Assembly: GCA_030840885.1 (NCBI GenBank)
Contig: JAVEDQ010000531.1
Coordinates: 1 to 5,589, forward strand
Length of the DNA stretch: 5,589 nt
Reading direction: 5' to 3'
From: Frankiaceae bacterium
GTDB taxonomy: Bacteria > Actinomycetota > Actinomycetes > Frankiales > Frankiaceae
In this document: piece by piece, positions 1 to 5,589 of the stretch
How the letters are laid out: the number at the start of each line of letters is the position of its first letter
Numbering within the stretch: the stretch's first letter is position 1
The notes under the pieces: model-generated
Seen by the model: the letters and a program-made list of their open reading frames with translations, nothing else
Databases searched by the model: none
Told to the model about the DNA's origin: nothing
Program-made: the position numbers and the translations under genes

Positions 1-1012
1 CGGTGACGACCGACGGCGTGCCGCACGCGGCGGCCTCGGTGAGCGTCATGCCCCAGCCCTCCCGGGCCGACGCCGAGGTGACGAGCCAGGCGCGCTGGTA
101 GAGCGCGACGAGCTCGGCGTCGGAGACACGTCCGGGCAGCGTCAGCCAGTCCTGCGCGCCGGCGGCCGCGATCTGCGCTTCGAGGGCTTCGCGCTCGTAT
201 CCCTCGCCGACGATGGTCGCTTCGAGCGCCGGCACGGTCCGCTTGGCGGCGACGAGCGCGTCGATCAGGAGATCCACCCGCTTGACCGGGACGAGCCGCC
301 CGACGGCCACGACCAGCGGACGCTCGGACTTGCCGGCACCGACGGGGCCGGGAAGCGGCGCGTAGGACGGGTCGATGCCCGGCGGGACCACGTGGACGTT
401 CTCGCGCGGCAGGCCGAGCAGTTCGTGGATCTCCTCGCGGCTCGACTCGCTGAGGGTGACGATCTGCGTCCGCTTGTACAGCGGCGGCGCCAGCTTGAAC
501 TCCATCGCCTCCCCGACGCGGGCGAGGTGCGGCGGCAGCACCATCCGCCACATCTCGGCGTGGACGTGGTGGAGGAAGACGATGCGCGGGCAGTGCGCCC
601 AGAGCGGCGACAGGAACGGCATGCCGTTCCAGATCTCGACGAGCCCGTCGCGTGGACCGGTCCGGCCGAGCGCGCCGGAGAAGGCGGTGCGGGGGAACAC
701 CGAGTAGCGGCCGGCCTTGCGGACCACGGAGTAGCCGTTGCGCTTGCCGTACGTCTTCTGACCGGCAGCAGCCGCGGTGCGCATCGTGACGTCGAGCCCG
801 GCGGCGGCCCAGGCGGCCGCGACCTTGTCGGCGTGGACCTCGCTGCCCCCGGCCTCGGGGTCGGCCAGGTCGCGCCAGGCCAGGAAGTGGACGCGGGTCA
901 GGCCGGAGCGCTCGACGAGCGCTTCGAGGTTCGGGTCAGGTGCCGGTGCCGCGGCCGAGTGGCCGGCGGCGCCGGGAGTCGATCGGCCTGGGGGGAGATG
1001 GACCGCTGTCAC
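1..1012 (-). CDS. GT4-family glycosyltransferase, N-terminal 337 residues (C-terminus off the window)
   Basis: Retaining GT-B glycosyltransferase that would transfer a sugar from a nucleotide-sugar donor to a lipid-linked or glycan acceptor on the cytoplasmic face of the membrane; donor and acceptor cannot be told. Seen in the translation: a Pro/Ala-rich leader (residues 1-38), the first Rossmann strand RVHFLAW (40-46), the acceptor-side loop GGSE (55-58), a His-rich segment IVFLHHVHAEMW (144-155), the domain hinge VVPPGID (208-214), donor-domain start VVAVGRLVPVKRVDLLIDA (234-252), and the GT4 EX7E signature with E318 and E326 in EGWGMTLTEA. The window ends at AACGTPSVVT, so I infer that roughly the last 40-60 residues of a usual ~380-residue protein are missing. 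Start GTG at 1012 is chosen because AGGAG lies just upstream and no ATG, GTG or TTG follows in frame until residue 77. It is the last gene of the same-strand series, 278 bases after the flippase. Family assignment is firm, substrate unknown. Confidence 0.93.
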   Translation of the reverse strand, partial: MTAVHLPPGRSTPGAAGHSAAAPAPDPNLEALVERSGLTRVHFLAWRDLADPEAGGSEVHADKVAAAWAAAGLDVTMRTAAAAGQKTYGKRNGYSVVRKAGRYSVFPRTAFSGALGRTGPRDGLVEIWNGMPFLSPLWAHCPRIVFLHHVHAEMWRMVLPPHLARVGEAMEFKLAPPLYKRTQIVTLSESSREEIHELLGLPRENVHVVPPGIDPSYAPLPGPVGAGKSERPLVVAVGRLVPVKRVDLLIDALVAAKRTVPALEATIVGEGYEREALEAQIAAAGAQDWLTLPGRVSDAELVALYQRAWLVTSASAREGWGMTLTEAAACGTPSVVT

Positions 1013-1015
1013 CGG

Positions 1016-1020
1016 CTCCT
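1016..1020 (-). promoter_or_regulatory. Shine-Dalgarno sequence of the glycosyltransferase
   Basis: On the minus strand AGGAG (within CGAGGAG) precedes the GTG at 1012 with only three bases between, slightly shorter than usual. It supports GTG 1012 over other in-frame upstream candidates (TTG 1030, GTG 1066, GTG 1069), which lack a comparable site. Confidence 0.6.
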
Positions 1021-1043
1021 CGTTCGACAACAGGGGGCAGGTT

Positions 1044-1059
1044 CCCGGTGCGCACCGGG
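1044..1059. repeat. Perfect 16-bp palindrome upstream of the glycosyltransferase
   Basis: CCCGGTGCGCACCGGG is its own reverse complement over all 16 bases. It ends 31 bases before the GTG start, in the 5' untranslated or promoter zone of the glycosyltransferase. It could be a dimeric-repressor operator, or in RNA a 6-bp stem with a GCGC loop ahead of the ribosome binding site. No T-tract follows on either strand, so an intrinsic terminator is less likely. Confidence 0.6.
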
Positions 1060-1133
1060 GGAGCACCACCCAGAGGGCAATCGCTGCGGCACCACTCCGT
1101 CGCGGCCCGGGTGGGTGGAACCACGGGCCCGAC

Positions 1134-1275
1134 GTCGTCAGCGCCCGACTGTCGGGCGACCGGGACCGGCGGCCCCGCGTGCCGGACGTTACCTGCCTCA
1201 GCTGCAGGGGACGGGCGCGAACCGCCGGGTGTGGCGGAGCCCTTGCCCGATTCGCGTGTCGTCAGCCGACGGTCG
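1134..1275. repeat. Imperfect direct repeat pair in the intergenic gap (1134-1154 and 1258-1275)
   Basis: Both copies read GTCGTCAGC followed by CGAC, one variable base, then GTCG. The left copy carries three extra bases (GCC) after the first nine, and the variable base is T in the left copy and G in the right. Outside the indel 17 of 18 bases match. Each copy contains the arms of a small hairpin. Origin and role are unknown. Confidence 0.4.
1142..1158. repeat. Short hairpin, 7-bp perfect stem with 3-base loop
   Basis: CGCCCGA-CTG-TCGGGCG forms a perfect GC-rich stem in the flippase-glycosyltransferase gap, about 130 bases past the flippase stop. No U-tract follows on the minus strand. It may be a GC-type terminator or pause hairpin, or incidental in such GC-rich DNA. 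Confidence 0.4.
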
Positions 1276-1283
1276 CTAGCTGA
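1262..1283 (-). terminator. Possible hairpin terminator after the flippase gene
   Basis: On the minus strand, eight bases after the flippase stop codon, TCAGC pairs with GCTGA (5 bp). It encloses a three-base bulge (TAG) and an inner CGA/TCG stem with a three-base loop. No U-tract follows, so this is at best a weak or GC-type terminator. Confidence 0.3.
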
Positions 1284-1290
1284 CAGTCCC

Positions 1291-2676
1291 TCAGCTGACA
1301 GAGGCGGTGCGCCGGAATGCGGTGTGCAGGACGAGCGCTCCGGCCACGACCATGACCAGCGACTGGCTGAGCAGGTCCGCGCGTGCGGTTGCCGTCGGGT
1401 CGCCGCCCGCCCGGACGAGAAGGATGCCGGTACCCAGGGCGCCGACGACGAGCAGCGGCACGACCACGGTGCGGCCGACGGCGAGCAGGTAGTGGCTGAG
1501 CAGCACGGTCGCGGCGAGACAGGTCATGGCCAGCGCGAGCAGGCCGAAGGCTGGTGCCGCGGCGGTCAGGCGCTCGCCGAAGGCGATCGACAGGACGGTG
1601 TGGGGAGCGGCGAAGGCCAACGCGAGCAACACCGCCGCCGGGGCGGCGAGGATGCTCAACGTCACCCCGAGCTGACGCAGCGCGTGCTGGCCGAGGTGGC
1701 GGCGGGCGGCGGCCTCGGGGAGCAGGAACCCGGCCAGGACGAAAGCCGCCAGCACCAGGGCCTTGCAGGCCACCGAGATCGCGGCGTAGAAACCGGCGTT
1801 GCCGGGCTCCTCCCGGCCGAGGACGACGACGTCGAGGTTCTGCAGCAGCGCGAGCAGCGCCAGGGCGGCCAGCGCGGTGCCGACGTCGGCGGCCAGCGAC
1901 CGTCGCTCGCGGGACTTCGCCGCCCCCGTCACCTCGGGCTCGGGTTCGACGACGGGCTCGGCCGCGTCCCCGGGAGCCGTCTTGCGACGCAGCGTGTAGA
2001 GGGCGTGCAGCTCGGCGAGGATGACGCTGACCAGCACGGCCGTCGCGGCGCCGCCGACCCCGAAGCCGATGCCGACCAGGACGATGGTCAGCGCGCCGCG
2101 GAAGAGGCCCTCGACGAGCAGGTTGCCCGCGAGCGAGCGGTAGGCGTGCCGGGCCTGGAGCAGGCCGCGGTCGACGCAGAGCACGCCCCAGAAGGCGCCG
2201 GCGACGAGGGTCTCGGACAACCCTGCCGGGCTCACCAAACCGAGCTGGTCGGCGAGCGGGCCGCGGATCGCGATGGCGAAGACGGCCCAGGCCGCTACCA
2301 GTGCGAGTGCGCGGCGTCGGGTCCGGAACGCCCAGCCCGCCACCCGGGCCGCCTGACCGCCCCGTTCCCACGCCGTGATGCGTCGGACCACCCCGACGAG
2401 CAGCGCCGAGCCGGGCATCGACAACACGAAGAAGATGGCGATGAGCTGGGCGTACGCGCCGTAGCCACGGGTGGTGAGCAGCCGGGCCACCAGCAGCGTC
2501 ACGCCGATGTTGGCGAGGTTCGCGGTCAGCCCCGCCATCGCGATGGGACCGGCGCCGCGCAGCGCGCGGGCACCGAGGCCGGCGCTCTTGCCCGCGGCGC
2601 TCGTGCTGACGACGGCGCTATGGGAGGCAGGGCCCCTCCCGGGACCACCCGAGCCGGTGCCGGCATGCTCGCGCAC
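1291..2676 (-). CDS. Wzx-like polysaccharide flippase (MOP superfamily, PST-type membrane protein)
   Basis: Polytopic inner-membrane protein, 461 residues, likely to move a lipid-linked oligosaccharide or glycolipid from the cytoplasmic to the outer face. About 12-13 hydrophobic segments are visible, near residues 43-67, 75-97, 122-138, 154-173, 193-211, 213-230, 262-286, 303-330, 338-365, 378-400, 403-411, 414-431 and 439-460. PST-type marks include an N-terminal helix followed by LLTTRGYGAYAQ (67-78), and LDVVVLGR with FYAAI (291-310) opening the second half. A hydrophilic, Pro/Glu-rich loop (233-260) separates the two halves. Length fits the family (about 400-500). Start: GTG 2676 has GAGAGG five bases upstream; GTG 2694, with AAAGGA nine bases upstream, would add six residues and is nearly as good. 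The frame stays open further upstream, but that part overlaps the acyltransferase gene and is not membrane-like. Family is clear; transported substrate is unknown, and another MOP lipid-linked exporter is possible. Confidence 0.88.
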   Translation of the reverse strand: MREHAGTGSGGPGRGPASHSAVVSTSAAGKSAGLGARALRGAGPIAMAGLTANLANIGVTLLVARLLTTRGYGAYAQLIAIFFVLSMPGSALLVGVVRRITAWERGGQAARVAGWAFRTRRRALALVAAWAVFAIAIRGPLADQLGLVSPAGLSETLVAGAFWGVLCVDRGLLQARHAYRSLAGNLLVEGLFRGALTIVLVGIGFGVGGAATAVLVSVILAELHALYTLRRKTAPGDAAEPVVEPEPEVTGAAKSRERRSLAADVGTALAALALLALLQNLDVVVLGREEPGNAGFYAAISVACKALVLAAFVLAGFLLPEAAARRHLGQHALRQLGVTLSILAAPAAVLLALAFAAPHTVLSIAFGERLTAAAPAFGLLALAMTCLAATVLLSHYLLAVGRTVVVPLLVVGALGTGILLVRAGGDPTATARADLLSQSLVMVVAGALVLHTAFRRTASVS

Positions 2677-2681
2677 GGACA

Positions 2682-2687
2682 CCTCTC
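2682..2687 (-). promoter_or_regulatory. Ribosome binding site candidate for the flippase
   Basis: GAGAGG on the minus strand lies five bases before GTG 2676. A second site, AAAGGA at 2704-2709, lies nine bases before GTG 2694. The two starts differ by six codons and cannot be separated from the sequence alone. Confidence 0.45.
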
Positions 2688-2793
2688 GTCGCACTCCTCG
2701 CGGTCCTTTGGCAGCGTGGCGGTTCCCGCTGTCCTTCCATCTCACGGTACCGGCGCAGGCCCGTTCGTCCGGGTGACCCGCCGAGGCAGCCTG

Positions 2794-2826
2794 AAGCCCT
2801 CGGAAGGCTTCTCGAGCCCTCGAGAA
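2794..2826 (-). terminator. Pair of adjoining hairpins downstream of the acyltransferase
   Basis: Starting 16 bases after the acyltransferase stop, the minus strand holds TTCTCGAGGGCTCGAGAA (2809-2826), an 8-bp inverted repeat with two central bases. It runs directly into AAGCC-TTCCGAG-GGCTT (2794-2810), a 5-bp stem with a 7-base loop. The two share the AA at 2809-2810. Position suggests a transcription terminator or an RNA 3'-end stabiliser between acyltransferase and flippase. There is no U-tract, as is common in GC-rich actinobacteria, so termination is inferred only. Confidence 0.45.
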
Positions 2827-2842
2827 CCCGATACGGACCGGC

Positions 2843-5032
2843 TCAGCCGGTCGAGCGGGAGTTCGCCGACGCTGCCGAGGTCGTCGACCCTGCCGAGTTC
2901 GCCGACGCCGCCGAGGTCGTCGACTGCGGGTGCCGCTTGCGGTAGCGGTCCTCCTCGGCGATCGCACGCAGCGCCGGCAGCAGGCTACGGCCGACGAAGC
3001 GGGCACCGGAGCGGGTGAAGTGCACGCCGTCGCGCTCCCGGACCTGCACCCCGCCGATGCTGCGGGCGTACTGGCCGCCGGGGCAGATGAGTGACGCGAG
3101 ATCGAGCAGCTGGACCTTGCCGGGGTGGGCGTCGGTGACCTCACGCTGCAGCTCGGTGAGGCGGCGCGCCCGGGCCGGGTCGTTCTGGGGCCAGGCGCCG
3201 CCGTCCGGCCGCTCCGGGTCGTCGAGGCACGGCGGGTTGAGCAGGGCGACCTGCGCGCCGGTGCTGCTGCCGATCTCGACCGCGCGCTCGAGTTGCTGGC
3301 GGACGTAGTCGTCGAACACCGGGTCGCCCAGGTGGCGCCAGGCGCCCTGGTAGTACCGGTCGGTCATCTCCCAGCGGCCGATGAGGACGGCGACCACGTC
3401 GGGGTCGTAGCTGTTGACCTCCCTCGTCCACCGCTGCGGCCATTGCGCGCACTCGGACGGATCGGAGATGACGTTGCCGCGATCATTGTGCTGCCCGAGG
3501 ACGATCCCGCAGCCGAGCGGGGCATCGAGATAGACGTCGGTCGAGGTCTGCGCCTGGACCGATCCGAGGTTCCACCCGAGGGTCGCCGCTATCGAGTCGC
3601 CGACCAGCAGGATCCGAGTGGTGCGACCCAACGGGGTGCGAGGCGCATCGCTCGCGCTCAGCGAGCGGGTGGGGATGGTCGGTTCCGGGACGTCGGCGGA
3701 CGCCGCGGCCGCCGGTACCAGACCGGAGGTGCCGATGGACGACTCAGTCGGTGCCGCGGCCTCGCGCTGCGCGACCGGCGCGGCCACGGTCGTACCGAGC
3801 AGCACGGTGGCGAGCGTTGCGGCGATGGCGGCGACGGCGACGGCACGACGGCGGGGCGTGGCCCAGCTGAGCCGACGGACGGGACGTTCCACGAGCAGGT
3901 AACTCGCCGTCGCGAGCACCATGGTGATCAATACCCGGGCCGTGACCAACGCCCAGCCGCCGAGTTCGGTGCGGCTGCGGGTCACGACGAGCTGCACCGG
4001 CCAGTGCCAGAGATAGATCCCGTAGGACACGCGGCCGACCAGGCGTAGCGGGGCGACGGAGAGCGCGCGCGACAGGGCGGAGCCCGGGGTGCCCACGGCG
4101 GCGGCGATGACGGCGGCGACGGCGAGCGCAACCACGAGGAAGCCGCCGTGGTACAGCACCGGGTCTTCACCCCGCATGACGAAGACCGCGACGGTCAGCG
4201 CGATAGAACCGGCTACGCCGAGGCCGGCAACTCCGCGACGGAGCAACTCGTCGCGCCGACCCTCGTTGCGCAGGCCCGCGTCGCCACCGGCCAGGCGCGC
4301 GGGTCGCAGCGTCGCCAGCGCGGCGCCGACGAGGAGCGCGGCGATCCGGGTGTCGGTGCCGTAGTACAGGCGCGACGTACCGACGCCCTGCAGAGCCAGG
4401 TGCGTCAGCCAGGCTGTCGAAGCCGCGGCCCCGGCTACGGCGACGTAGCGGAGCCAGCGCTCACCGCGACGCAGACGCAGCAGCAGTACGACCACCAGGG
4501 GCCAGACGACGTAGAACTGTTCCTCGATGCCGAGCGACCAGGTGTGCAGCAGCGGGCTGTCGGCGGCGAGTGCACCGAAGTAGTCCTGGCCCGAGGCGGC
4601 GAAGTGCCAGTTCGCCACGTAGGCGAGCGTCGCGATCGCGTCGTCGCGAAGCGAGCCGGCGTCGGTCTGGTCGGTGAGCCATCGCGAGCTGACGACCACC
4701 GCGACGACGAGGAGCAGCAGTGCGGGAAGCAATCTGCGGGCGCGCCGACCCCAGAATTCCCGCAGCCGCACCGTTCCGCGGCGGACGTGTTCGTCGAGCA
4801 GCAGACTCGTGATGAGGAAGCCCGAGAGCACGAAGAAGATGTCGACCCCGAGCAGGCCGCCCCGGACGAGACCCACGCCGAAATGGAAGGCGACGACGGC
4901 GACCACGGCGACGGCACGCAGGCCGTCGAGGGCGGGCACGTGCGTGGCCAGGGCCGCGCCGCGCCCCTGAACGGAACGAGAGGTCTCCTGCTCCGCCGGG
5001 TCCGGGGGTCGCGGATCGAGGAGCAGGGCCAT
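2843..5032 (-). CDS. OafA/YrhL-type membrane acyltransferase (AT3 domain) fused to an extracytoplasmic SGNH domain
   Basis: Integral membrane O-acyltransferase, 729 residues, expected to transfer an acyl (often acetyl) group from the cytoplasm onto a surface glycan. The AT3 domain (about 33-390) shows LDGLRAVAVVAVVAFH with the family R-X10-H pair R39 and H50, GVDIFFVLSGFLIT (62-75), RRARRLLPA (96-104), HTWSLGIEEQFYVVWP (163-178) and GRVSYGIYLWHWP (333-345). About ten or more membrane segments precede a last helix at 397-418 and an Ala/Pro/Ser/Thr linker (419-469). The SGNH domain (about 470-695) has block I GDSIA with S480 and block V DGVHF with D668 and H671. Block III reads IGRWE (551-555), without the classical Asn. 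The tail (703-729) is Ser/Thr/Ala/Asn-rich and internally repeated. ATG 5032 is used because an in-frame TGA lies two codons upstream; no clear Shine-Dalgarno is present. It lies 102 bases after gmd. Acceptor and acyl group are unknown. Confidence 0.95.
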   Translation of the reverse strand: MALLLDPRPPDPAEQETSRSVQGRGAALATHVPALDGLRAVAVVAVVAFHFGVGLVRGGLLGVDIFFVLSGFLITSLLLDEHVRRGTVRLREFWGRRARRLLPALLLLVVAVVVSSRWLTDQTDAGSLRDDAIATLAYVANWHFAASGQDYFGALAADSPLLHTWSLGIEEQFYVVWPLVVVLLLRLRRGERWLRYVAVAGAAASTAWLTHLALQGVGTSRLYYGTDTRIAALLVGAALATLRPARLAGGDAGLRNEGRRDELLRRGVAGLGVAGSIALTVAVFVMRGEDPVLYHGGFLVVALAVAAVIAAAVGTPGSALSRALSVAPLRLVGRVSYGIYLWHWPVQLVVTRSRTELGGWALVTARVLITMVLATASYLLVERPVRRLSWATPRRRAVAVAAIAATLATVLLGTTVAAPVAQREAAAPTESSIGTSGLVPAAAASADVPEPTIPTRSLSASDAPRTPLGRTTRILLVGDSIAATLGWNLGSVQAQTSTDVYLDAPLGCGIVLGQHNDRGNVISDPSECAQWPQRWTREVNSYDPDVVAVLIGRWEMTDRYYQGAWRHLGDPVFDDYVRQQLERAVEIGSSTGAQVALLNPPCLDDPERPDGGAWPQNDPARARRLTELQREVTDAHPGKVQLLDLASLICPGGQYARSIGGVQVRERDGVHFTRSGARFVGRSLLPALRAIAEEDRYRKRHPQSTTSAASANSAGSTTSAASANSRSTG
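2859..2924. repeat. 36-bp-period tandem repeat in the acyltransferase C-terminal codons
   Basis: Two 30-base copies (2859-2888 and 2895-2924) differ at one base (T/C at the fifteenth position) and are separated by the six bases CCTGCC, giving a 36-base period. In the protein this yields two runs of STTSAASANS near the C-terminus. The near identity, including wobble positions, points to a recent in-frame duplication. Confidence 0.85.
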
Positions 5033-5041
5033 TGCTCATCG

Positions 5042-5047
5042 ACCATA
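5042..5047 (-). promoter_or_regulatory. Possible -10 box for a leaderless acyltransferase transcript
   Basis: TATGGT on the minus strand fits the actinobacterial TANNNT -10 pattern and ends nine bases before ATG 5032. That would place the transcription start within a few bases of the start codon. No Shine-Dalgarno is seen between them, which fits leaderless initiation. No convincing -35 hexamer is visible 16-19 bases further upstream, so the call is tentative. Confidence 0.35.
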
Positions 5048-5096
5048 ACGGTTTTCCGGCAGGCGCTGCCCAGCCACCGTCGGATTTCACTCGGTC

Positions 5097-5116
5097 GGCC
5101 CCAGGCCGGCTGGGCC
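5097..5116 (-). terminator. Possible hairpin terminator after gmd
   Basis: Eighteen bases past the dehydratase stop, GGCCCAG and CTGGGGCC on the minus strand pair as a 7-bp stem with one bulged base and a five-base loop. No U-tract follows. It may attenuate or end transcription from gmd, or be incidental in GC-rich DNA. Confidence 0.3.
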
Positions 5117-5134
5117 GTTCGGGGCGAGGGAGGT

Positions 5135-5589
<455 letters not shown>

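Larger units (their letters stand above)
1013..1290 (-). other. 278-base intergenic region between flippase and glycosyltransferase
   Basis: No convincing gene is seen here. It is the largest gap in the window and holds a hairpin directly after the flippase stop (1262-1283), a 7-bp stem hairpin (1142-1158), a perfect 16-bp palindrome (1044-1059) and an imperfect direct repeat (1134-1154 and 1258-1275). A weak TANNNT box (TAACGT on the minus strand, 1186-1191) lacks a good -35 partner. The glycosyltransferase frame stays open upstream as far as a TGA at 1262-1264, but no well-placed start with a ribosome binding site lies in that stretch. The gap is long enough to hold a separate promoter for the glycosyltransferase; this is inference. 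Confidence 0.5.

Noticed and set aside
936..1124. Minus-strand 62-codon frame overlapping the glycosyltransferase start
   Set aside because: It is Pro/Arg/Gly-rich, has no ribosome binding site and overlaps the supported glycosyltransferase start in another frame.
1278..1301. Direct repeat AGCTGACAG (1278-1286 and 1293-1301) around the flippase stop codon
   Set aside because: Only nine bases repeat at a 15-base distance and there is no third copy. It is probably incidental and partly overlaps the hairpin already listed.
1262..2371. Minus-strand open frame of 369 codons overlapping the flippase
   Set aside because: It is an out-of-frame shadow made almost wholly of Arg/Pro/Gly/Ala, overlapping a clear membrane protein on the same strand.
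2859..2924. Plus-strand reading of the 36-bp repeat as an acidic EFADAAEVVD peptide repeat
   Set aside because: It looks protein-like, but it is antisense to the acyltransferase C-terminus. The repeat is explained by a duplication in the minus-strand gene.
940..3018. Plus-strand open frame of 692 codons
   Set aside because: It runs antisense to the flippase and across two gaps. Its product is an unstructured Glu/Gln/Asp/Arg/Gly-rich string with no domain, the usual shadow of a GC-rich gene on the other strand.
2677..3144. N-terminal extension of the flippase frame up to 3144
   Set aside because: This part overlaps the end of the acyltransferase gene and gives an Arg/Ser/Pro-rich, non-membrane sequence. 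GTG starts with ribosome binding sites lie downstream at 2694 and 2676.

Overview
The window comes from a very GC-rich bacterium, most likely a member of the Actinomycetota. The grounds are the strong G/C bias at third codon positions, GTG starts, Ala/Arg/Val-rich proteins and the style of the proteins. Genus cannot be settled from this sequence.

All four genes supported here lie on the minus strand, so the locus is read from right to left. In order of transcription they are: (1) the C-terminal part of a GDP-mannose 4,6-dehydratase (gmd-like, cut by the right edge, stop at 5135); (2) a complete 729-residue membrane acyltransferase of the OafA/YrhL (acyltransferase-3) family with a C-terminal extracytoplasmic SGNH domain (5032 to 2843); (3) a complete polytopic flippase-like protein of the MOP/PST (Wzx-like) type (about 2676 to 1291); (4) the N-terminal 337 residues of a GT4-family glycosyltransferase (start 1012, cut by the left edge). 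The gaps are 102, about 166 and 278 bases. They hold hairpins without U-tracts, a perfect 16-bp palindrome upstream of the glycosyltransferase, and a TANNNT box just upstream of the acyltransferase start.

Taken together this is part of a cell-surface polysaccharide or glycolipid locus. Gmd would supply GDP-4-keto-6-deoxy-D-mannose, the branch point to GDP-linked 6-deoxyhexoses. The GT4 enzyme would build the lipid-linked glycan on the cytoplasmic face, the flippase would move it across the membrane, and the acyltransferase would decorate it with acyl (probably acetyl) groups. The glycan itself cannot be read from the window. No RNA gene, mobile element, CRISPR array, phage gene or defence gene was seen. 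The locus looks like a conventional glycan cluster; the unusual points are small ones (a repeated Ser/Thr tail, a variant SGNH block III, a likely leaderless start, intergenic palindromes).
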